Origin: Limnoperna fortunei
Taxonomy: Eukaryota > Mollusca > Bivalvia > Mytilida > Modiolidae
DNA: 64,000 nucleotides
Reading direction: 5' to 3'
Assembly: GCA_944474755.1 (NCBI GenBank)
Contig: OX104111.1
Location: 95,522,805 to 95,586,804 of the forward strand
The position numbers were made by a program, and so were the translations under genes. The notes beneath the pieces were generated by a model, which did not search any database, was not told the DNA's origin, and was given only the letters and a program-made list of their open reading frames with translations. Shown one piece after another: positions 21,602 to 32,871 of the stretch (positions within the stretch are counted from its first letter, which is position 1; each line of letters begins with the position of its first letter).

Positions 21602-21851
21602 GTATATGCATATATAGCCTTTTTTCTTATACATTAAAAAAAAAAATTAGCGGATTGCTGTTCAGGATTGACGTGGTTTTATGAAAACACTACTTATTTA
21701 AAAAAAAAAAGAACTTGTTTGGTTATTTAGTTTAGCAAAAGATTGTAGTATTTAGATTTCAAATGTTCAGTAAAGGAAGCTGGCTCTACTTATATGGAAC
21801 GTAATTACCTGTGTACGAAGTTTGATATTCACAGTATTGGTGAACAGTATT

Positions 21852-23502
21852 CAAATTTTAAAATTTTGATTTTGTTCTAAATCGAGTAATAACATATGTA
21901 ACGCCTTAAGTCTGATATAAAGAGCAAAACCAAAATGATAAATTTTTGTATATCAGCTAAAAAAACTCTTGTCACTTTTATAGCACATTGTAATTTTAAA
22001 GTTGTTATACAGCGAAGCGTTATATATTTACAGAGAAACTAAATGTATAGTTTTAACTTGTCACTTTTATAGTACGTTGTAAATTTTAAATGGTTCTACA
22101 ACGAAACGTTTTATATTTATAGAAAAACTAAAGGTTTATTTTTAACTTGATCGAAAATTGCCAAGCTTCCTGTACAATAAAGACCCTTTTAATAGATATA
22201 AAAGGATAGTAGTATTATTGTAGCTCAAATCTTACCTCAAACTTAAGTGAATTTATTCAAAATAGTCCAACCCGGCCTGGGCGCCATAAAACCTTTCTGA
22301 GTAAAAATATTTTGCTCGGTATGAGAATTTACTCAATTACCATGACAACAAGGGAAAAGGAAAGATTTGATTGGATGAAATTGAGAATTAAAAAATTCTA
22401 TGCAAATTTTTTTTTATGGCGCTGGGCCCGGGTTTGCTTATTTATCTTTTGTTTGACTTAAATATAGCCCAAATACTTATAGCTAGGGTAAATCAATCAA
22501 TCAGTTAATTACAATAATACTTAGTTAAAGAAAATCGTTGGCACATGTTTTGCACTTACCAATAAACATACCCATGTTGAAAGTTTAAATAAAAGTAGTA
22601 TATATATGTTTGAATTAAATTATTTGTTAGAAAATTTTGTAGAAACCCTATACATGATCGTTGATAACGTGATTATTTCACCGCATTGTTTAAACAGATT
22701 TATTAGTTTTCTATTATAAACTTTAGGCCTTTTTTCGAGGGAAGTTATTGATATTTATCAAAGATAATTTCGTCATAGGCCCGTATTATCTAGCTCATTT
22801 ATTTTTGTGTCGCTTGTTATTGTTTTATCTGGAGTCCACATTCTCATAAATATTTATTTGCTAGCTATTTGGAGGTTCTTGGTCGTATGCAGATTACGTG
22901 TGATCTACTAAATCAGTGTTGTTTAATGTTAGTGGTACTGGTACCGCATTTTAGTTATGCATCTTGGTGTCACTTTAAAAACATAGTCTTTTGTTGTTAA
23001 TGATTTGCCTGATTCCAATCGCCTAAGATTTTTGTTTCCTCGTATAGTCTAAGCATGACATTACGGGTCGATCAGAAATTTGTATGTCACAGGCGTAATG
23101 AGCTCTTTTTAGAAAAGATAACACTATTCTGTTAATTTTACTGTCCAGGTGCCATAAAAAATCCCTTGACAAAAACTTTTTATATAAAATAACAGTATAC
23201 CAAAATATGAATTCTAAGGATTTGTTTTGACTTGTAAGATAAAAGGCATTGTACCGCAGAAGTCGACGAAAGAAAGCTATGTTTTTTTTATCAATAAACA
23301 TTTAATTTCTGATGTGTTACAATGTGCATGCAGGCATGTGCCATCCCTCCTATCTGCAAAGTTACATTAATTTGGCAAACACAATTCTTACCAATAAGCA
23401 ACCAGAACTACCACTTCAATACATAGATAACTTCAGCAACTTTGGTTCTAATCTTATGGCCACGCGGAAAAGACAGAAGTATGAAATGTTTACGATTATC
23501 GG
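21852..23502. repeat. Tandem duplication, copy 1 (with inserted MITE)
   Basis: It is collinear with 23503-24988 at high identity (for example TAACGCCTTAAGTCTGA, GGAGTCCACATTCTCATAAATATT, ATGACATTACGGGTCGATCAG). The offset is 1650 at its left end and 1504 at its right end; the difference is the 151-bp insertion at 22276 plus small indels. It holds an internal two-unit repeat of about 90 bp (CTTGTCACTTTTATAG...). Its 3' end contains a short open frame (LPLQYIDNFSNFGSN) conserved in copy 2 but of no known family. Confidence 0.9.
22276..22426. mobile_element. MITE of about 151 bp with its empty site preserved in copy 2
   Basis: The insert begins CCTGGGCGCCATAAAA and ends TTTTATGGCGCTGGG, imperfect inverted ends, and is bounded on both sides by CCCGG (22271-22275 and 22427-22431). 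Copy 2 of the surrounding duplication reads AACCCGGTTTCCTTATTTA (about 23922-23940) with no insert. It therefore entered after the tandem duplication. Confidence 0.8.
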
Positions 23503-24988
23503 AAATTTTAAAATGTTGATTTTCTTCTAAACCGAGTAATAAAATATGTAACGCCTTAAGTCTGACATGAAAAGCAAAACAAAAATGATAAATTTTTGTA
23601 TATCAGCTAAAAAAAACTCTTGTCACTTTTATAGCACATTGTAATTTTAAAGTTGTTCTACAGCGAAGCGTTATATATTTACAGAGAAACTAAATGTATA
23701 GTTTTAACTTGTCACTTTTATAGTACGTTGTAAATTTTAAATGGTTCTACAACGAAACGTTTTATATTTATAGAAAAACTAAAGGTTTATTTTTAACTTG
23801 ATCGAAAATTGCCAAGCTTCCTGTACAATAAAGACCCCTTTATTAGATAAAAAAAATTAGTAGTATTATTGTAGCTCAAATCTTACCTCAAACTTAAGTG
23901 AATTTATTCAAAATTAGTTCAACCCGGTTTCCTTATTTATCTTTTGTTTGACTTAAATATAGCTGAAATACTGATAGCTAAGGTAAATCAATTAATCAAT
24001 CAGTTAATTACAATAATACTTAGTTAAAGAAAATCGTTGGCACATGTTTTGCACTAACCAATAAACATACCCATGTTGAAAGTTTAAATAAAGTAGTACA
24101 TATATGTTTGAATGAAATTATTTGATAGAAAATTTTTTAGAAACCCTATACATGATCGTTGATAACGTAGTTATTTCACCGCATTGTTAAAACAGATTTA
24201 TTAGTTTTCTATTATAAACTTTAGGCCTTTTTTCGAGGGAAGTTATTGATATTTATCAAAGATAATTTCGTCATAGGCCCGTATTATCTAGCTCATTTAT
24301 TTTTGTGTCACTTGTTATTGTTTTATCTGGAGTCCACATTCTCATAAATATTTATTTGCTAGCTATTTGGAGGTTCTTGGTCGTATGCAGATTACGTGTG
24401 ATCTACTAAATCAGTGTTGTTCAATGTTAGTGGTACTGGTACCGCATTTTAGTTATGCATCTTGGTGTCACTTTAAAAACAAAGTATTTTGCTGTTAATG
24501 ATTTGCCTGATTCCAATTGCCTAAGAATGTCATTTTTGTTTCCTCGTATAGTCTAAGCATGACATTACGGGTCGATCAGAAATTTGTATGTCACAGGCGT
24601 AATGAGCTCTTTTTAGAAAAGATTACACTATTCTGTTAATTTTACTGTCCAGGTGCCATAAACGATCCATTGACAAATACTTTTTATATAGAATAACAGT
24701 ATACCAAAATATGAATTCTAAGGATTTGTTTTGACTTGTAAGATAAAAGGCATTGTACCGCAGAAGTCGACGAAATGTTTTTTTTCATCATTAACATTTA
24801 ATTTCGGATGTGTTACAATGTGCATGCAGGCATGTGCCATCCCTCCTTTCCGCAAAGTTACAAATACAATTCTAACCAAAAAGCAACAAGAACTGCCACT
24901 TCAATACATATATAACTTCAGCAACTTTGGTTCTAATCTTATCGCAAAGCGGAAAAGACAGAAGTATAAAATGTTTACGATTATCGGA
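23503..24988. repeat. Tandem duplication, copy 2 (empty site)
   Basis: This is the second unit of the duplication, lacking the MITE. The frame at its end (LPLQYIYNFSNFGSNLIA, about 24895-24950) parallels copy 1 but differs at several residues; it is not recognised as a gene. Confidence 0.9.
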
Positions 24989-24999
24989 TTTAATGGAAG

Positions 25000-25655
25000 G
25001 ATAAAAAACCTTAATTTCTCTAACGTAAGCCATAATACTAAGTATTATTTACAAATATGCTGTTGACAATAATAATCTATTTTAGGAATCTTTATCTGAG
25101 CATAGTTCGTCCATTCACACTTCAACAAATAAACAAATAAACGACTGTAATTTAAACTAGGTAAATTTCTGCTATTGACCTTGATGTTATCATTAAGTTA
25201 AACCGGCAAGATGGCCAGCCACATACATATCCTAACAAAGCAGGTTGGTGAGTAACACAAGGAAACACTTAATCAGAAAGATGGCAAAAACAACTCCACA
25301 AAGTCTTAATTTGCTTCAAGAATAGTGAATTGTACTGGAAACTATGCAGTGCAAGTATATATCGTGAAAAAAGGAGAGATACGGCATGAAACAAATTGTC
25401 TTGTCACAGTCACACGTTTAAGTTTCAATTTACATCTTATTTAATTTTTAGTTATTTTGACTTCCACAAATTTAAGAAATCAGTAATAATTTCTTGTCTT
25501 ACTCAAAACATGAAATAATGTCAAAACAAATAACCACTTTCACACTTTTGTGTAAGATGCTATTTCTCAACATCAAAATACCGTTTTTTTTAATTTCATT
25601 ATGTTTATAAACTGAAGCGTTTAGACTGTAATAGTTATGTTGAAGACATTGAAGA
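25000..25655. other. Intergenic stretch, nothing recognised
   Basis: AT-rich sequence without a supported gene or repeat. Confidence 0.4.
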
Positions 25656-25658
25656 ATA

Positions 25659-26082
25659 ATAGGTTCTTTCATACGTTTTTGGGAAAGACCGGTTGATCTT
25701 TCACGAGTGATAGAAATTTTATGTCTTTTCGCGAGTGGAGCGCAGCGGAACGAGCCAAAAGACATAAAAATTTCTATCACGAGTGAAAGTTCACACGGGC
25801 TTTCCCAAAAACGCATGAAAGTACCTATTTCTTTCGTAAACCAACAACTTTTACATTGCTATATCCTATAGACTCTCCATTGTTTTATACTCCATTGTCT
25901 CTGACATCCAATCAGAACGCAGGAAACAAGAACGTCATAGAAGAACGTTGTTATGCTTCCATAACAACGTTCTTGTTTCTGGCATTGTGATTGGATGACG
26001 CAGCAAGTACAGATGTGTGCGCGTGAGCTCATCTGTACTGGGTCATCAGTACCAGAAATCGGCCATTTACGGAAGAATACGT
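25659..26082 (+). mobile_element. Composite foldback element, copy 1
   Basis: Three palindromes lie in a row. The first has outer arms AATAGGTTCTTTCATACGTT and ATGAAAGTACCTATT with an inner TATCACGAGTGA match (25659-25829). The second has CATCCAATCAGAACG...AACAAGAACG against CGTTCTTGTTTCTGG...GATTGGATG (25907-26000). The third is AGTACAGATG...CATCTGTACT (26006-26039). The same three-palindrome order occurs reversed at 47156-47582. It has no coding capacity. Confidence 0.8.
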
Positions 26083-26109
26083 GACCTTTAGTACTGAGTT
26101 CAAATAACA

Positions 26110-27830
26110 TTTCTATCCAAGAATTTCTAACGCACGTTTTTAGAATTTTAGAAACATCACTTATTTAGCGTAAAAAATAAATATTGAATAAGTGTACATA
26201 AAGTTAGCCATCATCAGTTGAAATTCTTTTCTGCATCGTTTTTGTTGGTATTACAAATATACCGCTTAAGATGATGTTTTAGAGTATTCGTCATGTTATA
26301 ATACTTTCTGAACCAGATATCGCATAATTAATGAATATACTCTCTGATAAAAACGAAATTATCTCTAAGAAGGATAGCAAGTTACATTGAGATATATAAT
26401 TACGACAAGAGGACGAGCTATACGTTTCTGGGTAGGAAACATAAGAGACATGGAAATTATCTATTGGAAGGATAGTTGAATGCTTTCTTAGATATATCAG
26501 AACTGACACTTAAAATCATAGCTACCAGAAATGAAAAAGAAAGGAACCCTTACATATAATGTCTTGTTCAAAAGTCCATGAATGAGTAACACACTTCAAT
26601 TTATCAACTTATTAAACCACTTTTATTTTCTATTATTTTGACGCAAATAAATTTGAAAACCGAATATTTAAAACGCATATGGTGTCAACATTTCTAAATT
26701 ATTAAGGTATGCAAGAGAGCTTGCATTGGGTATACAGATTTTTGCAAACATCACCAACTTCTCGGGGATAAACTTAAAAACTACAAAAAACACGATTCGT
26801 CCAGGCCTTTAATATGTTTTTCTGTGTATACCATATATTTGTTAAAAATCTCGTTTTAAAATATAACTGCAGTTTTCCGTATTTTTGAATTCAGTGCAAT
26901 GATTGTGTTGCCATAATTATTGAATACACCAATGACTAGTGGTGTATGATACCCAGCCATTTTCACCACACACCACAATAATGGTAGCGGAGGTTTAGCA
27001 AGCAATAAAACCTAGTTGTACCATCCGTTCTGTTTGAAATGACTGTACCAAGTTAGGTCATTTGAACTAGTTGCTATATTTTTTCCTTTGTTAGTTCGAA
27101 AGTTTTCCCGTTTCTGGTACTTTGACTTGTGGATTGTCTTTTTTGACAGTTTTAGTTTTAGATATAATTGAAAAGTTGTCATTTTGAGTAAGCCAAAACT
27201 GAAATATTTGAGCTGATTTACTACAAAATTTCTTTACCTATGCTTAATTTAGATTTGAACACCTATAAAAGATACAAACAAAAGCTATAACTTATAACTG
27301 TCATTTGAAAAGAACAAAACTGGCAATACAAATAGATTTTAATTTGAGAGTATTAAATTGTGGTCTCCTCTTCTCTTTCTAATTCGAATGAAACGTGTAC
27401 ATCAAGTGCATGTATTTACATTCAAAATCCTATTTCAGACACACCGTAATAAAATTAAATTAGGAGCGGAGTTACGAATAAGATATTTTTTTATTAAGCT
27501 TTAAAAATGAAATTATGAACGGAGTTATGAAAAACAAACAATACATTTCTATACAATTTCTTTGTTTTTACATTAAATTTGCGTTTGTGAATTTCAATAA
27601 AATAAATACAAGTAGGATATATATTTTATATTTAGTTTACTTAATTTAAAAAGAAGCCAGTCAACAAATATCCATAGAAAACATATATCAGTTCATAAAG
27701 CAAATATAAAACATAAAATGGTTTATCGATACACAATGTCGTATTCACAAAAATTATGAACAAGCGATTATATAAGACTGTGCACACCTCCGTTTTTTTT
27801 TGCATATTGACAAACAATTTCAGCCTATTT
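26110..27830. other. Intergenic stretch 3' of TRIM-like beta-1
   Basis: AT-rich; the 3' UTR of beta-1 runs leftward into it. It contains a small hairpin (TACACCAATGACTAGTGGTGTA, about 26925-26946). No gene is supported. Confidence 0.45.
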
Positions 27831-27851
27831 TTAATATTTTGAATGGATCTG

Positions 27852-29123
27852 TTATAATTCTGTGGACTCTGAACCACTCATTATACTGTAGAGTTTGATA
27901 TGATTGCCGTCAATTTCCACTGCAAGCGTTTTCAATTTAGGCTGGAAGGCGATGTACCTTGGACGTTTTATTCTGTTGTCTTCGTCAAATAGCATGTACA
28001 ACACACCATCATCCGCACTCATCTGGTATATTTTGTTCGATTCGCTACTTGCAATAAATAAATGATCTTCATGCAGAATAATACCTCTAGGACTTTCAAC
28101 ATGTACGCTCCATTTCAATGTTCCTAGAAAGTTTAAGCAGTGCACACGTTCTTTGACAATGTCACACACAAAAACCAGTTCTTTTGCGTAATCCAGTGCA
28201 AGTCGTATTGTATTACCTGTAAACTGGCCATAGCTGCGCGTGAATCCTGGTATGACTGCACGTTGCTTTCCGTTTATATCAACAATATGTATCGCCCCAT
28301 CATCCCCTTCACCAACTTCTATTGCTAGGTAATTTTTGTGATAACCAATACTAAATGGTTTTTCTTTCATCTTGAATGACTTGTGAGTACGTATCTTGTT
28401 ACTTTCAAATTTAAATAAACGCACCTCTTTCTTGTCTGAAAATGTAACAGCGACTTGATCGTCCGGCAATATATATGCCATTCCTCTGGGTTCGTCTTTC
28501 ATATCTTTTGCAGAAACGAATATTAAATCTTTATTAAATAGTTTTAAGCTTCTGTTTTTGTAGTCAGCAACCACGATATATCCGTTTGTTAGAATAGCTA
28601 TTCCTCGAACACTTGTTACTTCCTTTTCACTTTTAGCGCTACTCATAAACTCATGCGTAAAAACTCCACTATAAGGCCCTTTTCCGATTTGAACCTGTGC
28701 GCTTGATGCATCACTTCTGTGGCTCTTCGCAACTGAGTACTTATCGCCATCAGTTTCACTTTCATGAACGGATACCAAATCATCGGCTTTGAGCAGGTGT
28801 GCTGCAATAACTTTGTGATTTTGAGTAGCTTTTAAAGCTTGATGACGTTTAATGCAATCTTCACAAAACAATTCAAAACAATCAAGACAGAGACCGTTCA
28901 CGGTTTCCGATTCGTCACAGGCATTGCATTTATGGCGTATAATGCTACTGTCAAAATCGTTGCTGATGTTGGTGATATCGACTAAGGAGTGACTTCGTGT
29001 AGCTTTCTGTCTTCTGTGAACACGGCTACATTTATGGCAGTACAATTGCTCACATTCAATGCAGTATGTTTCTGGGCAATCAACACTTTCGCACGCACTA
29101 CATTTTGGTATTGCTGCAGCCAT
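27852..29123 (-). CDS. TRIM-like protein beta-1: two B-boxes plus NHL-like propeller
   Basis: This is a 423-aa single-exon protein. Upstream in frame is TAG-TCT-ATG, so the start is firm. B-box 1 spans residues about 9-45 (CSACES...CSRVHRRQKATRSH). B-box 2 spans about 66-103 (CNACDES...CIKRHQALKATQNH) with the canonical C-x2-C...C-x2-C-x4-C-x2-C-x3-H-x8-H spacing. An acidic/Ser linker carries the subfamily phrase SSAQVQIGKG, and the rest is a propeller (VRGIAI, IVVADYKNRSLKLF, YGQFTGNTIRLALDYAKELVFVCD, NRIKRPRYIAF). There is no RING or coiled coil. It is convergent with alpha-1 and head-to-head with alpha-2. The propeller is nearly identical to that of beta-2, while the B-boxes and linker differ more. 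Its function is unknown. Confidence 0.9.
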   Translation of the reverse strand: MAAAIPKCSACESVDCPETYCIECEQLYCHKCSRVHRRQKATRSHSLVDITNISNDFDSSIIRHKCNACDESETVNGLCLDCFELFCEDCIKRHQALKATQNHKVIAAHLLKADDLVSVHESETDGDKYSVAKSHRSDASSAQVQIGKGPYSGVFTHEFMSSAKSEKEVTSVRGIAILTNGYIVVADYKNRSLKLFNKDLIFVSAKDMKDEPRGMAYILPDDQVAVTFSDKKEVRLFKFESNKIRTHKSFKMKEKPFSIGYHKNYLAIEVGEGDDGAIHIVDINGKQRAVIPGFTRSYGQFTGNTIRLALDYAKELVFVCDIVKERVHCLNFLGTLKWSVHVESPRGIILHEDHLFIASSESNKIYQMSADDGVLYMLFDEDNRIKRPRYIAFQPKLKTLAVEIDGNHIKLYSIMSGSESTEL

Positions 29124-29126
29124 AGA

Positions 29127-29340
29127 CTACAAAGCAATTTATAAAATATATCATATATATATCTTGATAGTAATTAAATGGAGAAAATGAGCTTGACATT
29201 TATTTAAGTATTTGGTTTACTGTTAAGAAACAGAAGTCTGATTTACATAAATTACCAGCGTGAAGTGTTTAGATTTCACAAAATTTATGTTATGCAAGAT
29301 GCCAAATATACTTTAATATTTCATTTTTTGTCACACTTAC
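29127..29340 (-). other. Predicted 5'-UTR intron of TRIM-like beta-1
   Basis: On the minus strand a strong donor TATGTT|GTAAGTGTGA (about 29340) and an acceptor TTGCTTTGTAG end 3 nt before the ATG. Beta-2 has a matching ATTTTATTGTAG acceptor (about 54442) 3 nt before its ATG; its donor was not located with confidence. Confidence 0.5.
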
Positions 29341-29344
29341 AACA

Positions 29345-31040
29345 TATCAACTGAAAATCTTAAACGAAAAAGTATGTAGTATTTTGTCTCATTTAACATC
29401 CCAGAAAACGTATATTTGAAAAGGTTAACTTGCTATTGAACTTGAATAGCCATAGAACATTAACAGATAAAGTTGAACAATTATTTTTTTTTTAATTTAC
29501 AAAGTAAAAGCCACCGAGACCTTTTTTATTGTCTGTTTAATATAAAATCAACATTTATACAGAAATACTACCCCTTCCTCTCCTTAATATACAGTTGTAG
29601 ACATATTGCAGCCAATCATGCCACACTACTTTCAATTGCAATTAATTATTCTTATTACCTAATCAATTAGACGTGTGCATTTATAATTAATAATGAGCAT
29701 TCTCTGCGAAAATATGAACAGAGTAAGAAAGATACCAAATACCTGACCTCTTGTTTGTTCTAATATATTTGTCACTAATATATGTCAATATATTAAAATT
29801 AATATTTAATATTAAAACATAGTTGAGTAGAAGCAATTATTTGCATACAATCTGACCGACAAAGTTAAGAGACGAGACATTTTCCATTTTTGCTATAACG
29901 CTTATTTACAATGCTAGACCTTACTGATATACAGTGTAAAAAGAAAAAGAAAATCCAGGGGTGAAAGTGGTTATCAATATTGCGATAGGTTTAATACAAG
30001 AAAAAAAAATTTCCTATAACATTTTTAATATGTAATGTATGATAATAAAAAAAACACAAATTGATTCATAGTTAGACAATATTTACATTTCACCAACAAC
30101 ATCTTATTGGATGATATAAATAAACAATGTTTCTCATTCTACTAAATAAAACACAAACAACATAAATGTCTTACCTTTGTATGTTAAATCGAAAGTACAA
30201 CAATTATAAAATAATTCTAGTAGAATGCTATTGTTTTGATAAATAAGTCTCTACACGCAATGTGTTTGCAGATTTGAAGCACAAACGAACTGTAGTTTGT
30301 TCGAACAAGAAATTGTACTACTTAGAAACGTACACCAGGTCTAATAGAAAATAAGTCAAATATACTACAGGGTCGTGTTCTAGTGGAAAATATTTAAACG
30401 GGTTGCCTTTGACTACATCGTTTACCCGGTAGTATTTGTCCTTGAATACGAATATCAATCGTAAATAAACAGTTGTGGTATTTTGTGGAAATACACTAGC
30501 GTGGTAGAATATAGCTTCGTATTAAATCAAAATATAAAAATAATGTATAATAGGCATAATTTGCCTCTAACATTTATCTAGATTGCCTCTAAATTAGAAG
30601 AGGTACTAGAAAGACACATCTGAAAATTATTACATCAAAGGAGTAGTAGAAATATTGCTGTAAATTGTCACAGCAGAATGGCTGGTCAACAGTCATGCAA
30701 AGATACAATGATTATTTTCTGCCGTTTTATTCCTGAAATATTTTACATCAGTTCATTTGACTAGCTATATGTCTCATCATAGTAAATTTGCAGATTCAAA
30801 GATGATACAGATACGGATTATGCGCGGCTTAAAAACTACAGAAATGTTTCGATAAAAGAATTTTTTTACTTTATAATGAGCAAGATACCTGCTCATTCGT
30901 TAGATGTTGTAAAACATATTGGGAAATTGTGTATGATCCCATGAAATATTGACTGGCCAGTCAGAAACTGAATGTTTGCTTGATACCACAGCGTACAATT
31001 TGAACAGCGGAGTACCCAATGTGGTTATATGTGTACAATT
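29345..31040. other. Head-to-head spacer between beta-1 and alpha-2, left part
   Basis: AT-rich sequence that should carry the beta-1 promoter. No TATA box or motif could be assigned and no gene was recognised. Confidence 0.4.
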
Positions 31041-31047
31041 AAACTGT

Positions 31048-31116
31048 ACGCCATGATATACCTGAAATACAGCTGAAAGTGGCGTTAAAACACCATTCAA
31101 ACAAACAAGCAAATAA
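31048..31116 (+). mobile_element. SINE 3' end fragment
   Basis: TGTACGCCATGATATACCTG...CAGCTGAAAGTGGCGTTAAAACACC and a (CAAA)-type tail match the 3' end of the SINE family seen elsewhere. The tRNA head is missing or too diverged to see. Confidence 0.7.
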
Positions 31117-31589
31117 AAAAAACACAATCAGTTGACTTACTTTCTTACTGATTTTTTATCTTGAATTCATGTCCACGGGTAATACGACGCATAGATAACA
31201 TTACCTATCCAATAGTTGTCTAGACATAATCCTAGTTTTTGTTATAAATTTGTATTAAACAAAATGCTCTTTTCACGTGAAATACCCCTGATTGTCTGTT
31301 GATTTGTTACTAGTGTCGATATGTAATGGTCTTGTTACTCAAAAAAGAAAAATTAAAACACTTCAGAGACATCTTTAGGCCTTGATCTCTTTCCCAATGG
31401 CTCAGTATTGAAACCTCTACACTGTCATCCCTCAAATACAGCTGCAAACCAGACTTGGCCTCAAGATCTTTTTTAACGGTGTTTTTTATCAAGAAAATGG
31501 AATATGACGATATAAATACCTGGCAATTATCCATGACAGCACTTACTTCGTCATCAATGATTCTAATTAAATAATAAATATACTAAAAT

Positions 31590-32335
31590 CTGTCAAATGT
31601 TAGATTTCTGATTGACAACATAGTTTTCATGTTTTGAGGGCATTGTTCATCCCACTATTGGTATTTCAATGGGTTCTAAGTGTGCTCCTTTTTTGCATCG
31701 CCTTTTGGACTGTTGTGAGGCTGAGGATCAAGAATGCCTGCAAGGGAAGAAAGAAAAGACACTGGTCCAGGCCTTTAGTTTAATATTCCGCTAAATCGAT
31801 TATGTTTTGTCCATCAAAAATGATAAATTTGCTACTTCTAGAAATGGGAAAACAACAAACTAGACTCTACCACAAACGTGTAAATATCAACTTTCCAATT
31901 GACAACTTCATGTTCATCGACAGCAACATTCCAGCAACTCCAGCGTATGGTGTATATATTTCCCAATTTATACGCTATTCTAGATCATGCGATCGGTATT
32001 TCAATTTTCTAGACGCTCACTGCTGTTGACTACCAAGTAACTCAAAAAAGCGTTTGTTGAACCTAGGTTGTAGAATCATAGGTAGTCGTTCCTATTATTG
32101 GTTTGACTTTTTTTTTACTATACATAACAATGACTGGTGTCTAATTAGAGGCAGGCACTGGTTACTTGTCCGGAGCACCTGAGTATAACCATGGTTTTAT
32201 TGGACCCGGGTTACTCACTTTCTGTTTTCGTATTTTTGGTTTTGTTTTGAGTTGTATACTGTTGTCTTAATCCGGATTTATAAATGTCCATTTGACTTTC
32301 GGCTCTTGTTGTTCGGTTGTTGTACTGAGGAATTG
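31590..32335 (+). pseudogene. Penelope-type reverse transcriptase remnant
   Basis: The degraded frame reads MLDF (then a stop), TIGISMGSKCAPF (family pattern vGIPMGTNCAPL), then IDYVLSIKNDKF (YIDDVLSLNN pattern; the second catalytic Asp reads Tyr and a stop precedes it), then INFPIDNFMFIDSNIPATPAYG and VYISQFIRYSR, then SRRSLLLTT. The YIDD active-site motif is destroyed and several stops and frameshifts are present. The 3' tail CCGGGTTACTCACTTTCTGTTTT matches 1690-1710. It is the best preserved of three RT remnants in the window. Confidence 0.75.
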
Positions 32336-32577
32336 TCAACACATGCAATAGGTGTATATAGATAACCTATTACATATATATTCGGCGCTAAACGTGTAGA
32401 AACGAAGCCTTTAAATATAATACTTATAATATGCGTCGAAAATACACAAGTATTGCATATTAATCAACACGGGTTTTTAAACAAATTTTGTGTTCAACCA
32501 TCTAGTATCAAGTACTTTAAATGTGGTATAAATAAATAAGTAGCCATATTTGATAAACACGAAAGTTTATATTTTGG

Positions 32578-32864
32578 GTAAGAAATACTTCATATAAGAA
32601 ATGAACAATTTGTAAAATGGAAAAGAAAATGTACTAATTATTAAGAAATATGTAAAATAGTTTTTGTGCTTAGAGCAACATTTCTTTTTTTTTATTTTTA
32701 TGCAGAAAAATGAAATGAGTTTAAAATGTACTTGTTAATATCGTTTAGTTAGCAATTGATTATTTTGTTAATTATCATGCTGATTAATTTATTTACAACA
32801 ATTGATGTTCTCTATTTAACAATTAAAATTAAATTATAAAAATAACATTTTGTATTTAATGTAG
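32578..32864 (+). other. Predicted 5'-UTR intron of TRIM-like alpha-2
   Basis: Donor ATTTTGG|GTAAGAAATACTT and acceptor TTTGTATTTAATGTAG flank 287 nt, paralogous to 13694-14012. The match of donor, acceptor and distance to the ATG in both alpha genes is the main evidence. Confidence 0.6.
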
Positions 32865-32871
32865 GTTTTAA

